A stretch of 64,000 nucleotides of DNA from Bradyrhizobium sp. AZCC 1719 (GTDB lineage Bacteria; Pseudomonadota; Alphaproteobacteria; Rhizobiales; Xanthobacteraceae). The notes under the pieces are model-generated. The model worked only from the letters and a program-made list of their open reading frames with translations. It was not told the origin of the DNA and did not search any database. The number at the start of each line of letters is the position of its first letter. Within the stretch, counting starts at the first letter, position 1. Below, in pieces: positions 34,970-43,902 of this stretch. A program made the translations under genes and the position numbers. Where the stretch lies: the NCBI RefSeq assembly GCF_036924525.1, contig NZ_JAZHRU010000001.1, forward strand, positions 1,579,001 to 1,643,000, read 5' to 3'.

Positions 34970-35950
34970 TCAATTGGAGGCTGCGGGGCGCCACAACGCC
35001 AGCATGCCATCGAGCGCGAGCTGATCGACCGCCTGTGCGACGCCGGCCTGTTCAATCTGGCGTGCAATGGAACTCAACCCGAGCGCATCGAACGCGATGG
35101 AAGCCGCCGTTCGCAGAAACGTCAGGTCGCCAAGCTGCGGACTCAGCTTGTAATCGCGCACCGGCAGATCTTTCTTGATCTTCTTCTCGGCGACCAGCCA
35201 TGCAACGGCTGCTTTTTCGTCGCCGAGCTGATCGACCAGTTTCAGTTCGACCGCCTGGCGGCCGGTGAAGACCCGTCCGTCCGCAACTTTTTCCAGTAGC
35301 GCCTCATCCATGCCGCGCCGCTCCCTCACCAGGCCGCGGAACCAGGCATAGGAATCCTTCACCAGCGCGTCGAGCGCAGCGCGCGCTTCAGGACTGGTCG
35401 GCTCGAAGCCATTGGGCGCAGCCTTTAGCGGCGAGGATTTCACCTCCTCGACCTTGACGCCCACGGTCTTCATCAGCTCGGTAAAATTCGGAAATTGAAA
35501 CAGCACGCCGATCGAACCGACCAGCGAGCTCTGCCGGGCGACGATATGATCGGCGGCCAGCGCCGTGATGTAGCCGCCGGAGGCGGCCAGCCCCTCCACC
35601 ACCACGACCAGCGGCTTCTTGGCCTTCAGCCGCACCAGCGAGTCGTAGAGCTGCTCGGAACCGGCCGTGGTGCCGCCCGGCGAATTGATGTGCAAGATGA
35701 CCGCAGCATGGCTCGATTTCTCAAGCCGCTCCAGCGCCTCGACGCGCTGCTGGTCGCTGCGGATCAGCCCTTCGATATTGACGCGCGCGATCGATCCCGA
35801 TGGCGTCAGGGCAGCCGGCCCGCTCGTTGTCGCGATTGCACCGGCGGTGACGATCGCCGCGATCGTCACCAGGCCAGCCATGATGCGCCAGAACGTCAGC
35901 TTCCGGCGGATCCTGCGGCGATCGACGATCACGTCCGAATCGAGCGACAT
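34970..35950 (-). CDS. sppA: Signal peptide peptidase SppA
   Basis: 326-residue inner-membrane serine protease (S49) that clears cleaved signal peptides. One N-terminal membrane helix (about 21-41) follows a basic segment RRRIRRK. The Ser-Lys dyad is Ser124 in AASGGY and Lys176 in SSPLKAAPN; the family strand VILHINSPGG is at 84-93 and LVGSIGVLFQFPN follows Ser124. It is the short, 36K-type form without the duplicated N-terminal domain. It follows rpsA on the same strand after its terminator. Confidence 0.93.
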   Translation of the reverse strand: MSLDSDVIVDRRRIRRKLTFWRIMAGLVTIAAIVTAGAIATTSGPAALTPSGSIARVNIEGLIRSDQQRVEALERLEKSSHAAVILHINSPGGTTAGSEQLYDSLVRLKAKKPLVVVVEGLAASGGYITALAADHIVARQSSLVGSIGVLFQFPNFTELMKTVGVKVEEVKSSPLKAAPNGFEPTSPEARAALDALVKDSYAWFRGLVRERRGMDEALLEKVADGRVFTGRQAVELKLVDQLGDEKAAVAWLVAEKKIKKDLPVRDYKLSPQLGDLTFLRTAASIAFDALGLSSIARQIEQAGVAQAVDQLALDGMLALWRPAASN

Positions 35951-36090
35951 CGAAATTCTCCTGAAAACATCGGCCCGTTTTGCAGTCGCAGCGTGAGCGA
36001 AGCGTTACCTGATTACACCAATTGCGATGCAATATGAAGAAAGCAAGGCCCGGCTTCGTTTCCCCTCTCCCCTTGTGGGAGAAGGAAAAA

Positions 36091-36120
36091 CGAAAAGGCC
36101 CCGGTCGAAACCGGGGCCTA
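36091..36120 (-). terminator. Rho-independent terminator of rpsA
   Basis: On the minus strand AGGCCCCGGT pairs with ACCGGGGCCT around TTTCG (arms at 110-119 and 96-105 of the 36000 block) and is followed by TTTTCG. It lies 25 bp past the rpsA stop and separates it from sppA. Confidence 0.85.
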
Positions 36121-36144
36121 ATGTCGCAGCCGATAAGCGAACGC

Positions 36145-37848
36145 TTACTTCTCGCGGTTCTTGAGCGCTGTGCCGAGAATGTCGCCCAGCGTCGCGCCCG
36201 AATCGGAGGAGCCGTATTGCGCGATGGCTTCCTTTTCTTCGGCAACTTCCAGCGCCTTGATCGAGACCTGCACCTTGCGGGCCTTCTTGTCGAACTGGAT
36301 CACGCGGGCATCGACCTTCTCGCCGACGGCGAAGCGTTCGGCGCGCTGATCGTTGCGGTCACGGGCCAGTTCGGAGCGCTTGATGAAGGTGGTGAAGTCG
36401 GTGCCCGAGATCTTCACCTCGATGCCGGCCTCCTTCACTTCCAGCACTTCGCAGGTCACGACCGCGCCCTTCTTGACGTCGCCGGGTTCTGCGAAGGGGT
36501 CGCCTTCGAGCTGCTTGACGCCAAGCGAGATGCGTTCCTTCTCGACATCGACGTCGAGCACCACGGCCTTGACCATGTCGCCCTTCTTGAAGTTGTCGAT
36601 GACCTGCTCGCCGGGCAGCTTCCAGTCCAAGTCGGACAGATGGACCATGCCGTCGACGTCGCCGTCGAGGCCGAGGAACAAACCGAACTCGGTCTTGTTC
36701 TTGACCTCGCCCTCGACCACCGAACCGACCGGGAACTTCTCGACGAAGACTTCCCAGGGATTGCGCATGGTCTGCTTGAGGCCGAGCGAAATGCGGCGCT
36801 TGACGGAATCGACTTCGAGCACCTGCACTTCGACTTCCTGCGAGGTCGAAACGATCTTGCCGGGGTGCATGTTCTTTTTGGTCCACGACATTTCCGAGAC
36901 GTGAATCAGGCCTTCGATGCCCGGCTCCAGTTCGACGAACGCGCCGTAGTCGGTGATGTTGGTGACGCGGCCGGTGAAGCGCGCGTTCAGCGGGTACTTC
37001 GCCTCGATGCCCTGCCACGGGTCGTCCAGCAACTGCTTCATGCCGAGCGAAATGCGGTGGGTCTCGTGGTTGATCTTGATGATCTTGACCTTCACGGTCT
37101 GGCCGATGGTCAGCACTTCCGTCGGGTGATTGACCCGGCGCCAGGCGATATCGGTGACGTGGAGCAGGCCGTCGATGCCGCCGAGATCAACGAATGCACC
37201 GTAATCGGTGATGTTCTTGACCACGCCGTCGATCACCTGACCTTCTTCGAGGTTCTGCACCAGCTCCTGGCGCTGCTCGGCGCGGGTCTCTTCGAGAACC
37301 GTGCGGCGCGACACCACGATGTTGCCGCGGCGACGATCCATCTTGAGGATCTGGAACGGCTGCGAGTTGTTCATCAAGGGAGCGACGTCGCGGATCGGGC
37401 GGATATCGACCTGCGAGCGCGGCAGGAAGGCGACAGCGCCGTCGAGGTCGACCGTGAAGCCGCCCTTGACCTGGTTGAAGATGACGCCGTGAACCTTCTC
37501 GTTGTTGTTGAAGGCCTTCTCGAGCTTGCCCCAGCTTTCCTCGCGGCGCGCCTTGTCGCGCGACAGCACGGCTTCGCCGAGCGCATTCTCGATCCGGTCG
37601 AGGAACACCTCGACCTCGTCGCCGACCTTGAGATCGCTTTCGCGGCCGGGGCCGGCGAATTCGCGCAGCGCCACGCGGCCCTCGGTCTTCAGGCCGACGT
37701 CGATGACGGCCATATCCTTTTCAATTGCAACCACCTTGCCCTTGATGACGGAGCTTTCCTGCAGATTGCCGCCGGCAAAGGACTCGTCCAGCATCGCAGC
37801 GAAATCGTCGCGGGTCGGATTATAAGAAGCAGCAGTAGTCGAAGCCAT
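36145..37848 (-). CDS. rpsA: 30S ribosomal protein S1
   Basis: 567 residues with six S1/OB repeats at about 30-100, 115-185, 200-275, 287-362, 372-450 and 460-535. Repeats 3-5 show the classic pattern (VVKNITDYGAFVDLGGIDGL, GLIHVSEMSW, RISLGLKQ). S1 docks mRNA on the 30S subunit and represses its own translation. The C-terminus GDILGTALKNREK is typical of rhizobial S1. It follows cmk, as in most proteobacteria, but after a 428-bp gap that may hold its promoter and leader. Confidence 0.97.
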   Translation of the reverse strand: MASTTAASYNPTRDDFAAMLDESFAGGNLQESSVIKGKVVAIEKDMAVIDVGLKTEGRVALREFAGPGRESDLKVGDEVEVFLDRIENALGEAVLSRDKARREESWGKLEKAFNNNEKVHGVIFNQVKGGFTVDLDGAVAFLPRSQVDIRPIRDVAPLMNNSQPFQILKMDRRRGNIVVSRRTVLEETRAEQRQELVQNLEEGQVIDGVVKNITDYGAFVDLGGIDGLLHVTDIAWRRVNHPTEVLTIGQTVKVKIIKINHETHRISLGMKQLLDDPWQGIEAKYPLNARFTGRVTNITDYGAFVELEPGIEGLIHVSEMSWTKKNMHPGKIVSTSQEVEVQVLEVDSVKRRISLGLKQTMRNPWEVFVEKFPVGSVVEGEVKNKTEFGLFLGLDGDVDGMVHLSDLDWKLPGEQVIDNFKKGDMVKAVVLDVDVEKERISLGVKQLEGDPFAEPGDVKKGAVVTCEVLEVKEAGIEVKISGTDFTTFIKRSELARDRNDQRAERFAVGEKVDARVIQFDKKARKVQVSIKALEVAEEKEAIAQYGSSDSGATLGDILGTALKNREK

Positions 37849-38276
37849 TTGTTCTCCAATGCGGGATCTTGCCGGCCGTTCGGGTTAAAGGGCGCATCGC
37901 GCGTGAAGTGTCAGGGGTCCGCAAACCCTGACGACCGCATTTGCGGAGGGCGCAAAAGCGGGCCGGCAGCATGCCTGCACGTTCGATACGTTTGATGTCG
38001 CGCATTCCGCAAAAGCGGGTACCGGCTCAGCGGAAGGGTGCGCGTAGCGTCAGAAATCCGGAGCCTGAAACGAGCATATCGACTTCAAGAACCTGGAGCG
38101 GGCTTTCCTCCAATGACGGCGGGAGGTTCAAACCTCCGGCCGGCCCGCTCGGACAGCCCTGATCTCATCGATGGCGGCCCGGATGGGCGTGGATATAGCC
38201 CCACGGGCCATTTTCGGCAAGCCGGAAATGCCCGATTTACGAGCGGTTCGGGCCACCGCGACGGGTCAAATCCTGG
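37849..38276. other. 428-bp region between cmk and rpsA (rpsA promoter/leader)
   Basis: No gene is supported here. It contains a family D hairpin at 38000-38043 (GCGCA-TTCCGC and GCGGAA-TGCGC arms) and a perfect stem GGAGGTT/AACCTCC at 38122-38137 with a CA loop. Given S1 autoregulation in other bacteria, a long structured leader is plausible, but I cannot define it. Confidence 0.4.
38000..38043. repeat. REP-like hairpin, family D copy 2
   Basis: Arms GCGCATTCCGC (38000-38010) and GCGGAA...TGCGC (38030-38043) flank AAAAGCGGGTACCGGCTCA, which resembles the core AAAAGTGGGGTCCGG of the copy at 14961-15008. Confidence 0.5.
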
Positions 38277-38909
38277 CTATTTCCGCTGGGCGCGGACGGC
38301 CTCGACGATGGCAATTGCGGCGCGAACGCCGGCCTCGATGTCGAGATTGGAATTATCCAGGATGTGGGCGTCGTCGGCCGCTTTGAGCGGGGCGGCGGCG
38401 CGATTGCGGTCGCGCTCGTCGCGCTTGAGGATATCGGCCAGCACCAGCGCCTCATCGGCCTCCTCGCCCCGCGCGCGGGCTTCGAGCGTCCGGCGGCGGG
38501 CCCGCACCTGCGGATCGGCGACTACGAAAATCTTCACGTCGGCGTTCGGGCAGATCACGGTTCCAATGTCGCGCCCGTCGAGCACGGCGCCCGGCGGATC
38601 GGCCGCGAACTGGCGCTGAAAATTGACCAGCGCCTCGCGCACGCTGGGGATCGCCGACACCACCGAGGCGGCATCGCCGATCCGTTGTGTCTTGAGCTCG
38701 GGATGCCCGAACTTCTCGGGATCAAGCTCCATCGCGACGGCGACGGCCCGCGCCTCGTCCGTCAGATCGAAACCCTCGTCCAGCAACGCCTTCGCCACCG
38801 CGCGATAGATCACGCCGGTGTCGAGGTGGCGATAGCCGTAATGATGGGCGAGGCGTTTGCCGAGCGTACCCTTGCCGGATGCCGCCGGCCCGTCGATGGC
38901 GATGATCAT
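38277..38909 (-). CDS. cmk: Cytidylate kinase
   Basis: 210-residue kinase that phosphorylates CMP and dCMP. P-loop [19 protein letters not shown], then [12 protein letters not shown], the [18 protein letters not shown] segment and the lid arginines in [17 protein letters not shown] and [20 protein letters not shown]. Its start overlaps the aroA stop by 4 bases; aroA-cmk-rpsA is a widely conserved order. Confidence 0.96.
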   Translation of the reverse strand: MIIAIDGPAASGKGTLGKRLAHHYGYRHLDTGVIYRAVAKALLDEGFDLTDEARAVAVAMELDPEKFGHPELKTQRIGDAASVVSAIPSVREALVNFQRQFAADPPGAVLDGRDIGTVICPNADVKIFVVADPQVRARRRTLEARARGEEADEALVLADILKRDERDRNRAAAPLKAADDAHILDNSNLDIEAGVRAAIAIVEAVRAQRK

Positions 38910-40243
38910 GAAAACTCAGCTCCCAGCGAGCGCATCATCGGGATGAAATCCGGAAAGCTGGTGGCGATGAAGGCGGTATCGTCGACCTTGACCGGCTTGT
39001 CGGCCGCAAGCCCCATCACCAGCGCCGACATCGCAATACGGTGGTCCATGTGGGTGGCGACGAGACCGCCGCCGGGCACGTGGCCGCGGCCCTCGACGAT
39101 CAAATCATCGCCCGCGATCTCGACCCTGACGCCGTTGACGCGCAGCATGGCGGCGGTCGCCTCCAGCCGGTCGGACTCCTTGACGCGCAGTTCCTGCAGG
39201 CCGCGCATGATGGTGGTACCTTCGGCAAAGGAGGCTGCGACCGCGAGCACCAGATATTCGTCGATCATCGAGGGCGCGCGTTCCGGCGGCACCTCGATGC
39301 CGCGCAGTTTTGAAGCGCGCACACGCAAGCGGGCCATCGGCTCGCCGGCGTCGCCGCGAACCTCGCTTTCCTCGATGGCGGCGCCCATCTCGCGCAGCGT
39401 CGTGAGCAGGCCGGTGCGCAACGGGTTGGTCATGACGTCGGAGAAGGTCACGTCGGAGCCCGCGACGATCAGCGCCGCCACGATCGGAAATGCCGCCGAA
39501 GACGGATCGGCAGGCACCACGACCTCGGCGCCGTGCAGTTCGGGCTGGCCGGTGAGCGCGATCTTGCGGCCGTGGCTGCCTTCCCTGACTGAGACGATAT
39601 CTGCGCCGAAATGTTTCAGCATCAGCTCGGTATGATCGCGGCTGGCTTCCTGCTCGATGACGGTCGTGACGCCAGGCGCGGCAAGTCCCGCCAGCAGCAC
39701 CGCCGACTTGATCTGAGCCGAGGCCACCGGCGTGCGATACAGGATCGGCACGGGATCGCGGGCGCCATGCAGCGTCAGCGGCAGGCGGCCGCCTTCCCTG
39801 GTCTCCCCGGCCTTGGCCCCCATCAGTTCCAGGGGATCGAGGATCCGGCGCATCGGGCGGGAGCGCAGCGAGGCGTCGCCGTCGAACACGGCCGTGATCG
39901 GGCAGCCGGCCACAGCCCCCATCACCAGCCGGCACCCGGTGCCGGAATTGCCGAAATCGAGCGGGGAGGTCGGCTGGGCGAAGCCTGCCACGCCCACGCC
40001 CCTGACCTGCCAGGCAAACGGTCCGGTTCGCTCGACCCGAGCGCCCAGCGCCTGCATCGATTTGGCGGTGTTGAGGACGTCCTCGCCCTCCAGCAGGCCG
40101 GAGATCCTGGTTTCGCCGACCGAAAGCGCCCCCAGGATGAGCGCGCGGTGTGAAATCGACTTGTCGCCGGGAACGCGGACTTTCCCGGCCAAGGGACCGC
40201 TGGCGCGGGATTCCAGCGGGGTCTGGATGGTTGAATGGGTCAA
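38906..40243 (-). CDS. aroA: 3-phosphoshikimate 1-carboxyvinyltransferase (EPSP synthase)
   Basis: The sixth shikimate-pathway enzyme, condensing PEP and shikimate-3-phosphate. 445 residues from a TTG start at 40243, chosen because GAGGA lies 8 bases before it and the next residues [20 protein letters not shown] fit the family; a GTG at 40285 is the alternative. Motifs: [48 protein letters not shown]. The region [13 protein letters not shown] follows. The S-L-R-S-R-P-M-R-R run and alanine-type PEP loop suggest the class II form common in Rhizobiales; the assignment to that class needs an alignment. Confidence 0.94.
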   Translation of the reverse strand: MTHSTIQTPLESRASGPLAGKVRVPGDKSISHRALILGALSVGETRISGLLEGEDVLNTAKSMQALGARVERTGPFAWQVRGVGVAGFAQPTSPLDFGNSGTGCRLVMGAVAGCPITAVFDGDASLRSRPMRRILDPLELMGAKAGETREGGRLPLTLHGARDPVPILYRTPVASAQIKSAVLLAGLAAPGVTTVIEQEASRDHTELMLKHFGADIVSVREGSHGRKIALTGQPELHGAEVVVPADPSSAAFPIVAALIVAGSDVTFSDVMTNPLRTGLLTTLREMGAAIEESEVRGDAGEPMARLRVRASKLRGIEVPPERAPSMIDEYLVLAVAASFAEGTTIMRGLQELRVKESDRLEATAAMLRVNGVRVEIAGDDLIVEGRGHVPGGGLVATHMDHRIAMSALVMGLAADKPVKVDDTAFIATSFPDFIPMMRSLGAEFS

Positions 40244-40386
40244 GATGGTGGTCCTCTGCGGGGGCGGCAGTATCACATGGACCACACGGCGTCACGCGGC
40301 TCTCAAAAGCTTCAAAGCGCTATTGACACCGGCCCCTCAACTAGCCAAGTGAAGCACCGTTTTTCAGAATTTCCCAGGATCTACAC

Positions 40387-40812
40387 GTGGCCAAATCCGA
40401 TCTCGGAACCAAGCGTATTTGCCCGACGACGGGTAAAAAGTTCTATGACCTGAACAAGAGCCCGGTGATTTCGCCCTACACCGGCGAGGTCGTCCCGATT
40501 GCCCCGGTCGCGCCGCCGCGAGCCGCCCGTGGCGATGCCGCGCGCGCTGCAGCCGCCGCGTCGGCTACCGCTGCCGCCGATATGCCGGAGGCCGCCGAGG
40601 CCGAAGAATTGGTCTCGCTCGAGGAGGCCGATGCCGAGGAGAACACCGGCAAGGTCAAGGCCGTGGTTCCCGAATCGGAAGACGATATCGAGATCGACGA
40701 GACCATCGAGGACGATGACGACGACGATTCTACCTTCATTCCCGACGAGGAAGAGGGCGATGAGGACGTTACCGACATCATCGGCGACGTTGGAGGTGAC
40801 GAAGAGACTTGA
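40387..40812 (+). CDS. FYDLN-acid family protein (TIGR02300)
   Basis: A 141-residue protein with a conserved N-terminus (AKSDLGTKRICPTTGKKFYD, then LNKSPVISPYTGE), an Ala/Pro linker and a very acidic C-terminus with runs of Asp and Glu. This alphaproteobacterial family has no known function. The start is the GTG at 40387. It is divergent from aroA and directly upstream of tRNA-Ala, a conserved arrangement in Rhizobiales as far as I recall. The N-terminal CPxTGKKFYDLNK motif could be half of a metal- or nucleic-acid-binding knuckle; that is only a guess. Confidence 0.88.
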   Translation: MAKSDLGTKRICPTTGKKFYDLNKSPVISPYTGEVVPIAPVAPPRAARGDAARAAAAASATAAADMPEAAEAEELVSLEEADAEENTGKVKAVVPESEDDIEIDETIEDDDDDDSTFIPDEEEGDEDVTDIIGDVGGDEET

Positions 40813-40877
40813 GATCGGCCCTAAACTGTGGTTCAGGGTCATTGCCCGCACGCCGAATTGAGGCGCGCGATTCTTAC

Positions 40878-40945
<68 letters not shown>

Positions 40946-40953
<8 letters not shown>

Positions 40954-41013
40954 CGCTTCGCCCTTCGGGCCACGCGTGGCGCAGCCACGTGATGCCCGAA
41001 GAGCGAAGCGTGG
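40946..41013. repeat. Inverted repeat whose left arm includes the tRNA-Ala 3' end
   Basis: The left arm CACCACGCTTCGCCCTTCGG (from about 40949) pairs with the right arm CGAAGAGCGAAGCGTGGTG ending near 41013, with one mismatch and one offset. The first bases of the left arm are the tRNA's own CCACCA. A second pair, CCACGCGTGGC / GCCACGTG, sits in the loop. Confidence 0.65.
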
Positions 41014-41045
41014 TGCCCGGCGTAGCCCGAAGGGCGAAGACGGGC

Positions 41046-41141
41046 TGGTACTGCGCCTTTCCTGATAAGTACAAAGCGCTTGAGTTCGAGAAGTATCTAA
41101 AATCTCACTCCGGCCGCGCCTTCGCCAGGAAGCGCCTCTAG
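41046..41141 (+). pseudogene. GIY-YIG endonuclease C-terminal remnant
   Basis: Thirty-one codons ending in TAG encode WYCAFPDKYKALEFEKYLKS followed by HSGRAFARKRL. This is the typical end of short GIY-YIG (UPF0213-like) proteins, where the pattern is a FEKYLKSGSGRAFA-type tail. The catalytic GIY-YIG half is missing; the frame upstream is repeat DNA. A 49-codon reading from an ATG at 40992 exists but has no Shine-Dalgarno or catalytic residues. Confidence 0.7.
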
Positions 41142-41152
41142 CCGCCCGTGCC

Positions 41153-41611
41153 TCACTCCCCCACCACCGCATTCAACCGGTCGCGCAGCGCGACGATCTC
41201 GTTCTTCATCGCCACGAGTTCGCCGACCGAGCAGGCCGACGCCGCCAGGATCGCCTGCGGCACAGCCCGCGCTTTCTCCCGCAGTGCTTCGCCCTTTGGG
41301 GTTAATGCGATCAGCACCTGCCGCTCGTCCTCGGTGCTGCGTGTCCGCTTGATCAGTGCGGCCGTCTCCAGCCGCTTGAGCAGCGGCGTGAGCGTGCCGG
41401 AGTCCAGGTGCAGCCGCTCGCCGATGTCTTTCACCGGTACGCCGTCGCGCTCCCACAGCACCAGCATGACCAGGTATTGCGGGTACGTCAGGCCGAGCCG
41501 GTCGAGCAGCGGCTTGTAGACGCGGTTGAACGCGTGCGCGGTGGAATACACCGCAAAGCAGAGCTGATTATCGAGCTTCAGCGGCAGGTCAGCCGCATGT
41601 TTTCTGGCCAT
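41153..41611 (-). CDS. ohrR: Organic peroxide sensor OhrR (MarR family)
   Basis: 152-residue winged-helix repressor that is released from DNA when its N-terminal cysteine is oxidised. The start MARKHAADLPLKLDNQLCFA places the reactive cysteine at residue 18; a second cysteine at 127 makes it a two-cysteine OhrR like that of Xanthomonas. The tyrosine relay (VYKPLLDRLGLTYPQYLVML) and wing (RTRSTEDERQVLIALT) are conserved. A longer frame to 41683 would run into the operator. It is divergent from its target ohr. Confidence 0.93.
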   Translation of the reverse strand: MARKHAADLPLKLDNQLCFAVYSTAHAFNRVYKPLLDRLGLTYPQYLVMLVLWERDGVPVKDIGERLHLDSGTLTPLLKRLETAALIKRTRSTEDERQVLIALTPKGEALREKARAVPQAILAASACSVGELVAMKNEIVALRDRLNAVVGE

Positions 41612-41671
41612 CACAACCTCGTCAACGGGCGGCGCCCCTGCCCCGATTCGGAGCCGTAAGCGCTTGATTTC

Positions 41672-41685
41672 AATTGTATACAATT
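41672..41685. promoter_or_regulatory. OhrR operator candidate 1 (perfect palindrome)
   Basis: AATTGTATACAATT is a perfect 14-bp palindrome 61 bp upstream of the ohrR start. It is close to known OhrR boxes, which are AT-rich with TACAATT/AATTGTA halves. A near copy lies 54 bp away on the ohr side. Confidence 0.75.
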
Positions 41686-41725
41686 AAATCGCGGCCTCTG
41701 CAATAATTTTGATTGTGCAAAATCT

Positions 41726-41739
41726 AATTGTGTGCAATA
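41726..41739. promoter_or_regulatory. OhrR operator candidate 2
   Basis: AATTGTGTGCAATA matches operator 1 at 11 of 14 positions and keeps the ATTG/CAAT halves. It ends 38 bp before the ohr start, where it would overlap the ohr promoter. Confidence 0.65.
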
Positions 41740-41777
41740 CATAATCCACCAAAACGGCAAACCCAGAGGAGACCGAC

Positions 41778-42203
41778 ATGTCCGTGAACGTGCTCTACAA
41801 GACCAGCGCCAAGGCCACCGGCGGCCGCGATGGCCACGCCGCCACCCTCGACGGCGCACTCGACGTCAAGCTCGCCACCCCGAAAGAGCTCGGCGGCGGC
41901 GGTGGCGCCGGCAACAATCCCGAGCAACTGTTCGCGGCCGGTTATGCCGCCTGCTTCATCGGCGCCATGAAATTCGTGGCTTCGCAAGGCGGGCCAAAGG
42001 TGCCGGCAGATGCTTCGGTGACCTCCACCGTCGGCATCGGTCCGCGCTCGGCCGGCGGCTTTGGGCTCGATATCGAACTCGCCGTTTCGCTGCCCGGCGT
42101 TCCCAAGGCGGAAGCGGAAGCCCTCGTCGCGAAAGCCCATCAGGTGTGCCCTTACTCCAACGCCACGCGCGGCAATGTGGATGTGCGCCTGACGGTCGTC
42201 TGA
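41778..42203 (+). CDS. ohr: Organic hydroperoxide resistance protein Ohr
   Basis: 141-residue thiol peroxidase of the Ohr/OsmC fold that reduces fatty-acid hydroperoxides using lipoyl groups. The catalytic pair is Cys59 ([10 protein letters not shown]) and Cys124 ([10 protein letters not shown]), and the Ohr-specific start [18 protein letters not shown] and [15 protein letters not shown] are present. Strong Shine-Dalgarno AGAGGAG. Divergent from ohrR with shared operators; ends in a hairpin terminator. Confidence 0.96.
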   Translation: MSVNVLYKTSAKATGGRDGHAATLDGALDVKLATPKELGGGGGAGNNPEQLFAAGYAACFIGAMKFVASQGGPKVPADASVTSTVGIGPRSAGGFGLDIELAVSLPGVPKAEAEALVAKAHQVCPYSNATRGNVDVRLTVV

Positions 42204-42215
42204 CGGCATGATTCA

Positions 42216-42246
42216 AACGGCCCGCCGCTGATATCGGCGGGCCGTT
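42216..42246 (+). terminator. Hairpin terminator of ohr
   Basis: AACGGCCCGCCG (42216-42227) pairs perfectly with CGGCGGGCCGTT (42235-42246) around CTGATAT, 12 bp past the ohr stop. The trailing T-run is short. Confidence 0.75.
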
Positions 42247-42378
42247 CGTCCCGCGGAATTTTCGAGTTCGTGCTACGGCGGCCGCGTCATGCGCCTGTGC
42301 GCGAGACGCCATTGCCGCCGCGCCTGAAGACCGCTAGCTCAAAGCCTCCATTTCTCACCCTGAGCGAAGGTCTTCTCC

Positions 42379-43575
42379 ATGAGTTATCCCGGCGCAATGA
42401 CCGGCCTGCGCGTGATCGATCTGACGCGCGTGCTTGGCGGCCCCTATTGCACGCAAATCCTCGCCGACCACGGCGCCGACGTGATCAAGGTCGAGCCGCC
42501 GGCCGGCGATGAAGTCCGCGACTGGGGCCCTCCGTTCCACGAGGAGGACGCGGCCTATTTCGTCGGCATCAACCGCAACAAGCGCTCGATCGGCCTCGAT
42601 CTCGCGTCCGAAGACGGACGCGCGGTGCTGATGAAGCTATTGGAGACGGCCGACGTCCTGATCGAGAATTTCAAGCCGGGCACGCTCGACAAATGGGGCA
42701 TCGGCAACGACGTCTTGCGCGCGAAGTTTCCAAGACTGGTACACTGCCGGATTTCCGGGTTCGGCGCCGACGGTCCGCGCGGCGGCAATCCCGGCTATGA
42801 CGCGATCATCCAGGCCATGACCGGCATGATCGCGGCGACCGGCTCGCCCGAAAGCGGCCCGATGCGGATCGGCGTACCGCTGGTCGACATCACCACCGGG
42901 CTTTACGCGGCGATCGGCATCCTGATGGCGCTGTCGGAGCGGCAGCGTTCGGGGCTTGGCCAGTTTCTCGAAACTACGCTATATGAAACCGGCCTTGCGA
43001 TCATGCATCCGCACACCGCGAACTATTTCATGCATGGCAAGCCGCCGTCGCTCACCGGCAACGAGCACCCGAACCTCGTTCCTTACGCGATCTTCCCGAC
43101 CAAGACCGACAACATCTTCATCGGCGTCGGCAATGACGGCACCTTCCGCAAGCTCGCCAAGGAAATCGGCAAGCCCGAACTCGGCACCGATCCGCGCTTT
43201 GCCCGCAACAAGGACCGTATCGCCAACCGCGAGGCGCTGCGCGCCGAGCTCGCCGCCGTGTTCAGCCAGCACGAGGCCGAACCGCTCTGCAATCGGCTGC
43301 TGGCGGCGGGACTGCCGGCGGGCCCGGTGCAGAAGATCGACCAGGCGCTGACCAATCCGCATACGCTGCATCGCGGCGATATTATCGAAAAGGACTGGTA
43401 CAAGGGCGTCGCCTCCCCGATCCGGCTGGAGCGGACCAAGCCCAGCCTGCGCCGCACGCCGCCGAAATTCAGCCAGCACACATCGGAGGTGCTGGACGAG
43501 TTCGGCTACTCGAACGGCGAGATCGAGGCGCTGGTCGCCAAGGGCGCGGTCTGCGGCTCCGAACGCAAGCGCTAA
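42379..43575 (+). CDS. CaiB/BaiF family CoA transferase
   Basis: 398-residue class III CoA transferase that moves CoA between carboxylic acids. The N-terminal GLRVIDLTRVLGGPYCTQIL and HGADVIKVEPP, the catalytic Asp141 in NPGYDAIIQAMTGM, IGVPLVDITTG and the C-terminal GLPAGPVQKIDQAL, NPHTLHRGDIIE are characteristic. The gene stands alone between the ohr terminator and the ugp operon, so context does not reveal the acyl substrates; formyl-CoA:oxalate, carnitine and succinyl-CoA-dependent transferases are all in this family. Confidence 0.88.
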   Translation: MSYPGAMTGLRVIDLTRVLGGPYCTQILADHGADVIKVEPPAGDEVRDWGPPFHEEDAAYFVGINRNKRSIGLDLASEDGRAVLMKLLETADVLIENFKPGTLDKWGIGNDVLRAKFPRLVHCRISGFGADGPRGGNPGYDAIIQAMTGMIAATGSPESGPMRIGVPLVDITTGLYAAIGILMALSERQRSGLGQFLETTLYETGLAIMHPHTANYFMHGKPPSLTGNEHPNLVPYAIFPTKTDNIFIGVGNDGTFRKLAKEIGKPELGTDPRFARNKDRIANREALRAELAAVFSQHEAEPLCNRLLAAGLPAGPVQKIDQALTNPHTLHRGDIIEKDWYKGVASPIRLERTKPSLRRTPPKFSQHTSEVLDEFGYSNGEIEALVAKGAVCGSERKR

Positions 43576-43652
43576 GTCTTCGCGGATTAGAAGGTCGAAC
43601 TGCCGCCACGCTCGAAATCAGAGCTGCTACGGAGGCAGTCCCGATGACGCCA

Positions 43653-43701
43653 CCCCTCTCCCCAACCCTCCCCCGCAAGGGGGGAGGGTTGGGGAGAGGG
43701 G
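43653..43701. repeat. Perfect 22-bp hairpin between CoA transferase gene and ugpB
   Basis: The arms start CCCCTCTCCCCAACCCTCCC and end with the complement GGGAGGGTTGGGGAGAGGGG, with a GCAA-type loop at 43675-43679. It resembles the ends of the family B repeat at 3183-3344. Its position suggests a transcription barrier as well. Confidence 0.75.
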
Positions 43702-43830
43702 TATGCCCCGGGCGCAACCGGCAGACACATTGCCATGCTGCATCAACAATCTCTAAGCCGCCGCACGCGTCGCAGAAAAATTCCCGCTTCCCCTAAGGTT
43801 CACTTCCCCCCTACGATTGGCTCGCTTATA

Positions 43831-43848
43831 CGGTCATTTGCACGTCAT
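43831..43848 (+). promoter_or_regulatory. Possible Pho box upstream of ugpB
   Basis: CGGTCAT (43831-43837), a 4-bp spacer and ACGTCAT (43842-43848) resemble two PhoB half-sites of the CTGTCAT form with 11-bp periodicity. Several positions deviate. ugp operons are PhoB-regulated in many proteobacteria, including rhizobia, which is the main reason to list it. Confidence 0.35.
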
Positions 43849-43902
43849 CCGGCGCTGTTATCGCGCGAAACGAAGGTGACGACCCCAACCTGGAGGAATT
43901 AC

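Larger units (their letters stand above)
43576..43902. other. Intergenic region upstream of ugpB
   Basis: 327 bp with no gene. It contains a long perfect hairpin (43653-43701) that could stop transcription from the CoA transferase gene, and a weak Pho-box-like pair at 43831-43848. The Shine-Dalgarno CTGGAGGAA precedes ugpB. Confidence 0.5.

Noticed and set aside
36022-37995. Long plus-strand open frame (657 codons) opposite rpsA
   Set aside because: It is a mirror of the S1 gene in a GC-rich genome. The product is low-complexity (HVD/LD/DAER runs), has no family features, and the minus strand is clearly S1 with six repeats.
38121-38138. GGAGGTTCAAACCTCC resembling a tRNA T-arm
   Set aside because: The loop TTCAAAC fits, but no D-arm, anticodon arm or acceptor stem can be built around it, so it is listed only as a hairpin.
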